Positions 8,817 to 15,830 of a DNA stretch of 41,065 bases are shown in pieces; within the stretch, counting starts at the first letter, position 1, and the number at the start of each line of letters is the position of its first letter. The stretch lies in NCBI GenBank assembly GCA_964411925.1, contig CAYPNI010000027.1, forward strand, positions 1 through 41,065. Direction: 5' to 3'. This DNA is from VFKU01 sp964411925. Lineage in GTDB: Bacteria > Hydrogenedentota > Hydrogenedentia > Hydrogenedentales > GCA-2746185. The position numbers and the translations under genes were made by a program. The notes below the pieces were generated by a model. It was given only the letters and a program-made list of their open reading frames with translations, did no database searches and was not told the origin of the DNA.

Positions 8817-9020
8817 ATGCCGACGTATGAGTACCACGCCATACGCGCCGAAGGAAGCGGCGAGAACCTGGAAAAGTCGTTCATCGGCGGTGTCGTAATC
8901 GCGCAGAACCGGAAAGCGGCCAAAGAAAAATTGCGCATTCGCGGCCTCAAGCCGACGATGCTCAGGCGCGCGCGCGGGCTGGTGGGGTTGTTGCGCTGGT
9001 TCGACGCGGACATTCGTTGA
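8817..9020 (+). CDS. 67-residue protein resembling the N-terminus of GspF/PilC, free-standing
   Basis: This complete small gene has a GAGGAG Shine-Dalgarno about 7 nt before its ATG and its own promoter. The product begins MPTYEYHAI and contains VVIAQNRKAAKEKLRIRGLKPTML (residues 27-50 in two parts). This matches the start of type II secretion and type IV pilus platform proteins (GspF/PilC), which open with M-x-x-Y-x-Y-x-A and then an 'A..A...L...GL.P' helix. In true GspF the multi-helix membrane domains follow. Here the protein stops after a basic tail (RRARGLVGLLRWFDADIR), and no downstream frame continues the similarity. It could be a truncated gene remnant or a genuine stand-alone domain; the strong promoter and ribosome site favour an expressed gene. 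No secretion genes are nearby. Confidence 0.7.
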   Translation: MPTYEYHAIRAEGSGENLEKSFIGGVVIAQNRKAAKEKLRIRGLKPTMLRRARGLVGLLRWFDADIR

Positions 9021-9177
9021 GGGATCGCGGAGCTGCGGAGCCGCCGCGCGCGATGAATTGCCTGGCGCATTGTTTTGGCCGCGGGACGAGTCGATAATGG
9101 GCCGCGCGGGGGCAGGCTCGGGGGTGAACGGCGGGGGCCGTTCGCATTTGCCCATCGCGTCGAAGCGGGGGAAACGC

Positions 9178-9864
9178 ATGCGGGTGGGGATCCATCAACT
9201 TCATTACCTTCCCTGGCTTCGTTATTTCGACAAGATCCGCCAGAGCGACGTGTTCATCGTCCTCGACGACATCCAGTTCAACAAAAACGGTTGGCAGAAC
9301 CGCAATCGCGTGAAAGCCGGCGCGGGCGCGACGTTGCTGACGGTGCCGGTTTTTATGCGCGCGGCCCAGCGCCTGGACGAAGTGCGAATCCACAACGGAT
9401 CGCCGTGGCGGCGCAAACACTGGGCAACGCTCGAACAGAGCTATGCGCGCGCGCCGCATTTTGCTGAGTACGCCGGGTTCCTGCGAGAGACTTACGCGCG
9501 CGAGTGGGAGCGGTTGAACGACCTCAACCGGCACATGCTCTCCGGGTTCGTCCGCGCACTCGGAATCGAAACGCCGATGGTGTACTCGTCGGAGCTGGGG
9601 GTGCCGGGCACAGCGACCGAGCGGCTGGTCAATCTCATCAAGGCGGTCGGCGGCGACACGTACCTGAGCGGCGCGTACGCGCTCGAAGCGTATCTCGACG
9701 CCGCGCTGCTCGAGCGCGAGGGCATCGGGCTCGAGTTGCAGGAGTGGCACGCGCCGGTCTACCCGCAACTGCACGGGGAATTCGTTCCGGATCTTTCGAT
9801 CGTGGACCTGTTGATGAACTGCGGCGGGGAGTCGCTCGGGGTCTTATGCGGACAACTCACCTGA
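9178..9864 (+). CDS. WbqC family protein
   Basis: A 228-residue WbqC-like protein. Members occur in O-antigen and other surface-polysaccharide loci and are thought to act in modified-sugar synthesis, often next to DegT-type aminotransferases; the exact reaction is unproven. The start MRVGIHQLHYLPWLRYFDKI carries the family's N-terminal H-Q-x-x-Y-x-P-W motif. Later come FIVLDDIQFNKNGWQNRN (46-63), the SELG segment and TYLSGAYALEAYLD. The frame is open 40 codons further upstream, but that part is low-complexity and family-unlike. A GGGGGAAA Shine-Dalgarno precedes ATG 9178. The 3' end overlaps the aminotransferase start by 19 nt, implying translational coupling and a joint role. Confidence 0.92.
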   Translation: MRVGIHQLHYLPWLRYFDKIRQSDVFIVLDDIQFNKNGWQNRNRVKAGAGATLLTVPVFMRAAQRLDEVRIHNGSPWRRKHWATLEQSYARAPHFAEYAGFLRETYAREWERLNDLNRHMLSGFVRALGIETPMVYSSELGVPGTATERLVNLIKAVGGDTYLSGAYALEAYLDAALLEREGIGLELQEWHAPVYPQLHGEFVPDLSIVDLLMNCGGESLGVLCGQLT

Positions 9865-10877
9865 TCGCGCACAGCGCGCCCGTGGTCGGCGCGGAGGAGG
9901 AGGAGGCCGTGCTGCGCGTGCTGCGCTCGGGCCGCCTCGCGCAAGGCCCGGAGGTCGCGGCGTTCGAGGCCGAGTGCGCCGCGCTGGCCGGGAGGAGGCA
10001 CGGTGTCGCCGTGAGCAGCGGCACCGCGGCCCTGCATCTCGCGTTGAACGCGCTCGGTGTCGGCGAATCGGAAGACGTGGCGATCCCGGCGTACGCCTGC
10101 GCGTCGTTGCTGACGGCCGTCTCGCTGCAGGGCGCCATCGCGTGCATCTGCGACATCGGCGACGATCTCAACCTCGACCCGCGCGTCGTGCCGCGGGATG
10201 CGCGGTTCGCCATCGTGCCGCATCTCTTCGGCAAGACGGCGGCGCTGCCGGAGCGCCCGGTCGTTATCGAGGATATCGCGCAGTCTCTCGGCGGCGAGAC
10301 TGGTCGCGCGGGCGTTGCCGCCATCGCGTCGTTCTACGCGACGAAACTGATCACGACCGGCGAAGGCGGCATGGTCTTGACCGACGATGAGGGCCTGGCC
10401 GAAACGGTTCGCGATCGCCGCGATTACGACAATCGCGACGAGTTCGTGCCGAGGTTCAGCTACAAGATGACCGAGATGCAGGCCGCGCTGGGCCGTGTGC
10501 AGCTTCGACGATTGCCGGAATTTCTGGAGCGGCGTCGTACGATCGCGCTTCGGTATTCCGAGGCATTCGGCGAACTTCCGCTCGGTCTGCCCGATCCGGC
10601 GGGCCATGTCTTCTTCCGGTATGTAGTGACGACGGGCGAGCAGGAGACGCTGCTCGCGCGCCTCAACGACGAGGGAATCGAGGCGAAGCGGCCGGTGTAC
10701 CGTCCGGCGCATCACTACACGCGCGGCGGGGGGCTTCGCGGAGTGGCCTGGTGCGCGGGGCCGTGTCTGGAGGCCGACCGCGCGCACGAAACCGCCGTGT
10801 CGTTGCCGATACATCCGGCGATGCGCGCCGATGAGGTGGACAGCGTGATCGAGGCAGTACGCCGGTTCTTCGCGTAA
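9846..10877 (+). CDS. DegT/DnrJ/EryC1/StrS family sugar aminotransferase
   Basis: A 343-residue PLP enzyme of the sugar aminotransferase group, which installs an amino group on a nucleotide-activated keto-sugar. Visible landmarks are LRSGRLAQGPEVAAFE (26-41), the phosphate-binding SSGTAALHLAL (58-68), IPAYACASLLTAV, the cofactor-contacting EDIAQSLGG (142-150) and the PLP lysine Lys167 in SFYATKLITTGEGGM. The C-terminal part has RFSYKMTEMQAALGRVQL and the HP-type closing helix SLPIHPAMRADEVD. It is slightly shorter than typical members. The ATG at 9846 lies inside the end of the WbqC gene; the frame is open further upstream but only as a shadow of that gene. The neighbouring WbqC and phosphoglycosyl transferase support a polysaccharide role. 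Confidence 0.92.
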   Translation: MRTTHLIAHSAPVVGAEEEEAVLRVLRSGRLAQGPEVAAFEAECAALAGRRHGVAVSSGTAALHLALNALGVGESEDVAIPAYACASLLTAVSLQGAIACICDIGDDLNLDPRVVPRDARFAIVPHLFGKTAALPERPVVIEDIAQSLGGETGRAGVAAIASFYATKLITTGEGGMVLTDDEGLAETVRDRRDYDNRDEFVPRFSYKMTEMQAALGRVQLRRLPEFLERRRTIALRYSEAFGELPLGLPDPAGHVFFRYVVTTGEQETLLARLNDEGIEAKRPVYRPAHHYTRGGGLRGVAWCAGPCLEADRAHETAVSLPIHPAMRADEVDSVIEAVRRFFA

Positions 10878-10922
10878 GGGAGCCGGCCGCGGTTGGGGGA
10901 AGTCAGCGCAGGGGGAAGCACC

Positions 10923-12086
10923 ATGTTTTTCGCATTGCCCAGTTGGCCGGTTGTGTATCTGTACACCGGCGCCATGGCGTTCGTGCTGGCTGCGTTCTCC
11001 ATGCCGCCCGCCGTCGCGCTCCTGCGCCGGTTCAACGTGCTCGACCGCGTGACGGACGGCAAGATCCACACGCACCCAACCCCGCGCGGCGGCGGCATCG
11101 TGATCTTTCTCGCATTCGCAATTGCCGTGCTGCTGCCTGATTACCGCGACAATCCGATGAAGGGCGTGCTGCTGGGTTCATTCATCTGCCTGATCGTCGG
11201 CGCGCTCGACGATCTGCGCGGTGGCGTGCCCGCGGTGATGAAGCTCGTCGCGCTCACCTGGGCCACGCTCATCATGTCGTTGTTCGGCGTGCAACTGAGC
11301 CTCACGGGTTTCTATCCGCTCGATCTGTTTCTCACATGGCTGTGGATCGTCGGGGTCACCAGCGCGTTCAACGGCATCGACAACATGGACGGACTCGCGT
11401 CGGGCGTCGCCGTAATCGTCTCGGGGATGTATCTGGCCATCGCGCTCGACGCGCACTATGCCGCGGGGACGGAAACGAGCCTGTCGTGGTTCGGGCTGTT
11501 GGCGTCGGGACTTGTCGGCGCAAATCTCGGATTCCTGCTGTACAACTTTAAGCCGGCGAAGGTGTTCATGGGCGATTCGGGCAGTTTCTTCCTGGGATTC
11601 ACGCTCGCCGCGCTGGGCGTCATGGGCGAATGGGCCGACTCGCGCATCGTCGCGTGCACTATTCCGGTCCTGATTCTTGCCGTACCGATTTTCGACTTCA
11701 CCTATATTCTGGTCGCGCGCGTTTTCAAGGGCCAGACGCGCACGATCCGCGAGGTCATCGAGCATTGCGCGCCTGACCACCTCTCGCACCGGCTCGTGTG
11801 GCTCGGGTTCACGCAGCGCCGCGCGGTGATGTTCATCTACCTCATGGCGTTTGTGCTCGGCCTGTCCGGCATCATGCTGCGCAACAGCACGCGCGGATTC
11901 GACAGCGCGATTGGGCTGATCCAGGGGCTGTGCGTCGTCGCACTCATCGTCACGTTGATGCTCACGGCCGAAGGGCGCCAGGCGAGCCTCGAACGCAAGA
12001 TGGGCGCGCTGATTCGAATGCCGCGCCCGGCCGCCGAAATTGACGCCGCCGGCGAGGCCGTCGAGGAGATGCGCAAGACCGCGTGA
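10923..12086 (+). CDS. WecA/TagO-type polyprenyl-phosphate sugar-1-phosphate transferase
   Basis: A 387-residue polytopic membrane enzyme of the MraY/WecA family, which transfers an N-acetylhexosamine-1-phosphate from a UDP-sugar to undecaprenyl phosphate, the first step of lipid-linked glycan synthesis. Motifs: PTPRGGGI (52-59), the metal-binding GALDDLRG with Asp96-Asp97, NGIDNMDGLASG (150-161), FMGDSGSFFLG (215-225), and DHLSHRL (285-291), the cytoplasmic loop that in WecA reads as a His-rich motif. About ten hydrophobic helices are evident. The 'DHLSHR' loop places it nearer WecA/TagO than MraY. ATG 10923 follows AGGGGGAAG at good spacing; a TTG 10 codons upstream is less likely. It ends the WbqC-aminotransferase run and is followed by a hairpin. 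Confidence 0.92.
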   Translation: MFFALPSWPVVYLYTGAMAFVLAAFSMPPAVALLRRFNVLDRVTDGKIHTHPTPRGGGIVIFLAFAIAVLLPDYRDNPMKGVLLGSFICLIVGALDDLRGGVPAVMKLVALTWATLIMSLFGVQLSLTGFYPLDLFLTWLWIVGVTSAFNGIDNMDGLASGVAVIVSGMYLAIALDAHYAAGTETSLSWFGLLASGLVGANLGFLLYNFKPAKVFMGDSGSFFLGFTLAALGVMGEWADSRIVACTIPVLILAVPIFDFTYILVARVFKGQTRTIREVIEHCAPDHLSHRLVWLGFTQRRAVMFIYLMAFVLGLSGIMLRNSTRGFDSAIGLIQGLCVVALIVTLMLTAEGRQASLERKMGALIRMPRPAAEIDAAGEAVEEMRKTA

Positions 12087-12109
12087 CAACGGGCAAGACG
12101 AATTCCATC

Positions 12110-12141
12110 GGCCCTATCGGTCGAACGCGGCCGATAGGGCC
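12110..12141 (+). terminator. Hairpin after the glycan-transferase gene
   Basis: A perfect 11-bp stem (GGCCCTATCGG at 12110-12120 and its complement at 12131-12141) has a 10-nt loop. It lies 24 nt after the transferase stop. The 3' side has only short T runs (TGTTCCATTTCTC), so it is an imperfect intrinsic terminator but the clear end of the run. Confidence 0.7.
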
Positions 12142-12207
12142 TGTTCCATTTCTCGTCTGTCGCATTTGATATCGTGACGCACGTTTTTCATCCAGGGAGC
12201 GGCGAAG

Positions 12208-13707
12208 ATGGCGAATGCCGATATACAGACATTGCGCGAGCATCTCGCGCCCGTGTTCGATGTGCGCGCGGCGCTGGGGGTGTTGTCCTGGGATCAGGAA
12301 GTCAACATGCCGCCGAAGGGCGCGGCGGCGCGCGGGCAACAACTCGCCACGCTGTCCGGCATCGCGCATCGCCTCTTCACCGATCGAAAACTCGGCGACC
12401 TGTTGAATCGGTTGCGCGCGGCGCCGGGCCTGTCACCGGACGACGCGAGACTCGTCAGCGAAACCTGGCACGACTACGACCGCGCGACGAAGCTGCCCGA
12501 GAAATTCGTCCAGAAATTCACCGAAGAGACAAGCAAGGCGTTCCAGGCGTGGATCGGGGCGAAACGCGATTCGAATTTCGCGGCGTTCCGGCCACACCTC
12601 GAGACGCTGGTCAGCCTGTGCCGCGAGAAGGCGGAGCTGTTCGGCTACGCGGGCTCGCCGTACAACGCGCTGCTGGATGAATTCGAACGCGGGATGACGG
12701 CCGAGCAGTTGCGGCCCATGTTCGCCGAGCTGGCCACGCGGCAAAGCGCGCTCATCGCCAGGATCGTGAAGTCGCCGAAACAGGCCGATATGTCCTGGCT
12801 CGCGGGCGAGTGGGACACGAAAAAACAGTGGGACTTCACGCTGCGGCTGCTCAGGGACATGGGCTACGACTTCGACGCCGGGCGCCAGGACCCGTCGGAG
12901 CATCCGTTCACGACCGAGTTCGACGTCGGTGACGTGCGCGTCACGACGCACTGTTATCCGGACAAATTGATTCCGGGGTTCTCCGCGTCGATGCACGAGG
13001 GCGGGCACGCGCTCTACGAGCAGGGCATGCGCGAGGAAGACCGCCGCACGCCGCTCGGCCAGGCGATTTCGCTGGGCATTCACGAGAGCCAGTCGCGCTT
13101 GTGGGAAAACCTCATCGGACAGAGCCGCCCGTTCTGGGAGCATTACGGGCCGGTACTGCGCGAATACTTCCCCGACCAACTCGCGCGCGTGTCCAACGAG
13201 CAGATTTACCGCGCGATCAATCACGTCGAGCCGACGTTGCGCCGGCTTGACGCTGACGAATGCACGTACAACCTGCACATCATTCTCCGGTTCGAGATCG
13301 AGGTCGATCTGATCGAGGGTAAACTCGCCGTGAAAGACATCCCGGGCCGCTGGAAGGAACTGATGAAGCGATACCTCGGACTGGACGTACCCGACGATGC
13401 GCGCGGATGTTTGCAAGATGTCCACTGGTCGCACGGGGCGATCGGGTACTTCCCGACGTATACCCTCGGCAACATTTACGGCGCGCAGATGATCGCGCAA
13501 ATCGAGGAGGACGTGCCCGCGCTGTGGGGCCAGGTGCGCGCGGGCGATTTCCGCGCGCTGCTCGGTTGGCTGCGTGAGCATGTGCACCGCGTCGGCCGTC
13601 GCAAGTCCGCGGTCGAGTTGGTCCGCGATGCGACGCGGCGCGAGCCCAGTTCGCACGCGTATCTGGAGTATCTCGAGGCCAAGTACGGCGAGCTGTACGG
13701 CGTGTAG
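12208..13707 (+). CDS. Carboxypeptidase M32 (thermostable carboxypeptidase 1 / Taq type)
   Basis: A 499-residue cytosolic zinc carboxypeptidase of peptidase family M32, which removes C-terminal residues from peptides. The zinc site HEGGH is at 263-267 (Glu264 catalytic), followed by HESQSRLWEN (292-301), which supplies the third ligand region. Other family hallmarks are VLSWDQEVNMPP (25-36), the DPSEHPF segment (228-234), YNLHIILRFEIE and the late block DVHWSHGAIGYFPTYTLGN. The length is typical (about 500). GGGAGCGGCGAAG precedes the ATG. It appears to be a single gene between a hairpin and the convergent LysR gene, with only 46 nt between them and no obvious terminator. Confidence 0.96.
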   Translation: MANADIQTLREHLAPVFDVRAALGVLSWDQEVNMPPKGAAARGQQLATLSGIAHRLFTDRKLGDLLNRLRAAPGLSPDDARLVSETWHDYDRATKLPEKFVQKFTEETSKAFQAWIGAKRDSNFAAFRPHLETLVSLCREKAELFGYAGSPYNALLDEFERGMTAEQLRPMFAELATRQSALIARIVKSPKQADMSWLAGEWDTKKQWDFTLRLLRDMGYDFDAGRQDPSEHPFTTEFDVGDVRVTTHCYPDKLIPGFSASMHEGGHALYEQGMREEDRRTPLGQAISLGIHESQSRLWENLIGQSRPFWEHYGPVLREYFPDQLARVSNEQIYRAINHVEPTLRRLDADECTYNLHIILRFEIEVDLIEGKLAVKDIPGRWKELMKRYLGLDVPDDARGCLQDVHWSHGAIGYFPTYTLGNIYGAQMIAQIEEDVPALWGQVRAGDFRALLGWLREHVHRVGRRKSAVELVRDATRREPSSHAYLEYLEAKYGELYGV

Positions 13708-13753
13708 CGGTGGCGCAGACGAATTACCAGCGGTAGTGCGACCGATCCCGGGC

Positions 13754-14656
13754 CTAATGGGACTTCGAGTCGGGCCTCTTCTTGCTTCCGGAATCGCCAA
13801 GCAGAATTTCAAGAAACGCCTGCGCCGCGGGGGAGAGGTATCCTCCCGTGCGCCAGACGACGCCGATGGCGACGCTCGGCAGCCCGGGGACGCGCAACTG
13901 CGCGAGACGGCGCGTGTCCTCCTCGCGCAGGGCGAGTTCGGGAAGGATCGAGACGCCCACGCCCTCCGCGACGTATTGCTTGATGACTTCGAAGCTTCCG
14001 CTGTCCATGACCGTGTTCGGCTCGAACCCGGACTGCTGGAAGAATCGCCGCAACTGTGTGCCGGTCCGGGTTTCTTCCTGGATCAGCACCATCGGTTCGC
14101 CGCGCAATTGATCCATCGTCGTTCGCGAGCGATTCGAGAGCGCATGACCCTTCGGAACGACCAGCACGAGTCGCTGGTCGAACAAGGGACGGACCTCAAG
14201 TCCCGGCCGGACAACGGGCATCGTCACGATGCCGAGGTCAAGATCGCCGCGCTCGACTGCGCCCGCCACGTCGTCTGACGAGCGGCAGTGGATGAACACA
14301 CGCACGTCCGGCATCGTACGCGCGAACCTCCTCACGCGTTGCGGCAGGAAATAAAGCGCATTGGTGTCACTCGTGCCGACGCGCAGCTCGCCGCCCGACG
14401 CGACCGATTCGCGTACCTCGGCCTCGAGCGCCTCCGCCGCGCGCAACAAGGCCTGTCCGCGTTCGAGCACGATGCGGCCCGCGGCGGTCGGCTTTCGCGT
14501 GCGGCGATCGAGCAGTGTGTCGCCGCACTGCGCCTCGAGCGCGCGCACGCGCTGGGAGATCGCGGGCTGTGTGCGGTGCAGACGCTGCGCGGCGGCGTGA
14601 AAGCTGCCGGTCTCGACCACCGCGAGGAAGCAGCGAACGGCGTCCAGTTGAATCAT
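13754..14656 (-). CDS. LysR family transcriptional regulator
   Basis: A 300-residue LysR-type regulator. Residues 1-60 are the winged helix-turn-helix (FLAVVETGSFHAAAQRLHRT then QPAISQRVRALE), and residues about 90-290 the periplasmic-binding-protein-like effector domain (ELRVGTSDTNALYFLP, then LDLGIVTMPV, then VAEGVGVSILPELAL). Family members commonly bind a T-N11-A operator and control a divergent gene and themselves. Here the divergent neighbour is purM, and the 100-nt gap holds two inverted repeats, so regulation of purM or of its own gene is plausible but unproven. The effector is unknown. The protein has the domain order and length of CysB/CbbR-type regulators. Confidence 0.93.
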   Translation of the reverse strand: MIQLDAVRCFLAVVETGSFHAAAQRLHRTQPAISQRVRALEAQCGDTLLDRRTRKPTAAGRIVLERGQALLRAAEALEAEVRESVASGGELRVGTSDTNALYFLPQRVRRFARTMPDVRVFIHCRSSDDVAGAVERGDLDLGIVTMPVVRPGLEVRPLFDQRLVLVVPKGHALSNRSRTTMDQLRGEPMVLIQEETRTGTQLRRFFQQSGFEPNTVMDSGSFEVIKQYVAEGVGVSILPELALREEDTRRLAQLRVPGLPSVAIGVVWRTGGYLSPAAQAFLEILLGDSGSKKRPDSKSH

Positions 14657-14703
14657 AAGAATACCTTATCAAATTCATAAACATTATTCGATTGCATTAT
14701 GAA
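14655..14703. promoter_or_regulatory. Two inverted repeats between the LysR gene and purM, candidate LysR operators
   Basis: The first repeat is ATAAG-N5-CTTAT at 14655-14669, a T-N11-A LysR-type site that overlaps the regulator's own start codon. The second is TTCATAA (14674-14680) and TTATGAA (14697-14703), perfect 7-bp arms centred 23 nt apart, the right arm lying between the -35 and -10 of the putative purM promoter. The stretch is strikingly AT-rich against its surroundings. Confidence 0.55.
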
Positions 14704-14721
14704 AACCCGCCCCGTTATGCT
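14692..14721 (+). promoter_or_regulatory. Putative purM promoter
   Basis: TTGCAT at 14692-14697 and TATGCT at 14716-14721 are 18 nt apart, 39 nt before the purM ATG. Both hexamers are imperfect, but the spacing is right and the site falls in the AT-rich divergent region. Confidence 0.45.
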
Positions 14722-14760
14722 CGCGGAGTTGAGCCAGGCGACCTTGGATCACCGAGCGAT

Positions 14761-15816
14761 ATGCCGCAAGACAAGACCAAACTGACCTATCGCGACGCGG
14801 GCGTGAACATCGACGCCGCGGAGGAGTCGTTGCGCCGCGTCAAGGAAGTTATCCGGCGCACCTTCGACCAGAACGTGCTGCACGACATCGGTTCGTTCGG
14901 CGCGATGTACAAATTCGACCTGCGCGGTATGGAAGAGCCTGTGCTGGTGTCGAGCGTCGATGGCGTGGGCACGAAACTCAAAATCGCGTTCATGATGAAC
15001 AAACACGACACGGTCGGCATCGATATCGTGTCGCACTGCGTGAACGACATCCTGGTGCAAGGCGCGCGTCCGATGTTCTTTCTCGACTACATCGCGTTCG
15101 GCCGTGTCGAGCCGAACGTCGTCGAGGCGGTCATCAACGGCATCGCGAACGGGTGCCGGTTCGCCGGCTGCTCGCTCATCGGCGGGGAGACGGCCGAAAT
15201 GCCCGACATGTATCGCGCGGGCGAATACGACATCGCCGGGACGATCGTGGGCGTGGTCGATCGCAAGAAGATCATCGACGGCTCCACGATCGAAGAGGGC
15301 GACCCGGTGATCGCGTTGCCGTCGTCGGGCTTGCATACGAACGGATACAGCCTCGCGCGAAAGATTTGTTTCGACGTCGCGGGCCTGAAAGTGACCGACC
15401 CGGTGCCGGGCCTCGATCGGAACGTGGGCGACGCACTGCTCGAGCCGCACCGGAGCTACGCGCGCGTGGTGAATATCTTCATGCGTATCGTCAAGGTGCG
15501 CGGCATGGCGCACATCACGGGCGGCGGGATCTCCGACAACCTTCCTCGAATCCTGCCGCCGGGCCTCGGCGCGGAAATCGACCTCGACACGTGGGAACTC
15601 CCGCCCATCTTCCGCATGTTGCGCGAACTGGGCAATGTCGATCCGCCGGAAATGCTGCGGACGTTCAACTGCGGCCAGGGATTCCTGATTGTCGTTGCGG
15701 CCGCCGACGAAGCAAAGGCCATGGACTGGCTCGCGCAGTCGGAGACGCCGCCGACGCTCATCGGCCGCATCGTCAAGGACCCGGAAGGGCGCGTGCGCTA
15801 CAAAGGGGAGTTGTAG
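14761..15816 (+). CDS. purM: Phosphoribosylformylglycinamidine cyclo-ligase (AIR synthetase)
   Basis: A 351-residue cytosolic enzyme of de novo purine synthesis that closes FGAM to AIR with ATP. Family features are LTYRDAGVNIDAAEE near the start, VSSVDGVGTKLKIAF (63-77), GIDIVSHCVNDILVQGARP, LIGGETAEMPDMYRAGEYDIAG, LPSSGLHTNGYSLAR and HITGGGISDNLPRILP. The length is typical. The frame is open upstream to a TTG at 14692, but the additional residues match nothing and cover the promoter, so ATG 14761 is chosen even though its Shine-Dalgarno is weak. The gene runs directly into purL and purQ, so three steps of the pathway form one operon. Control by the divergent LysR protein is possible. Confidence 0.97.
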   Translation: MPQDKTKLTYRDAGVNIDAAEESLRRVKEVIRRTFDQNVLHDIGSFGAMYKFDLRGMEEPVLVSSVDGVGTKLKIAFMMNKHDTVGIDIVSHCVNDILVQGARPMFFLDYIAFGRVEPNVVEAVINGIANGCRFAGCSLIGGETAEMPDMYRAGEYDIAGTIVGVVDRKKIIDGSTIEEGDPVIALPSSGLHTNGYSLARKICFDVAGLKVTDPVPGLDRNVGDALLEPHRSYARVVNIFMRIVKVRGMAHITGGGISDNLPRILPPGLGAEIDLDTWELPPIFRMLRELGNVDPPEMLRTFNCGQGFLIVVAAADEAKAMDWLAQSETPPTLIGRIVKDPEGRVRYKGEL

Positions 15817-15830
15817 TCATCGCGCCGCAA

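Noticed and set aside
10893..10922. TTG start 10 codons before the WecA-type gene
   Set aside because: ATG 10923 has a far better Shine-Dalgarno and the extra residues do not belong to the first helix.
11178..12089. Antisense frame of 303 residues over the WecA-type gene
   Set aside because: Mirror of the membrane protein codons; highly charged low-complexity product, no family.
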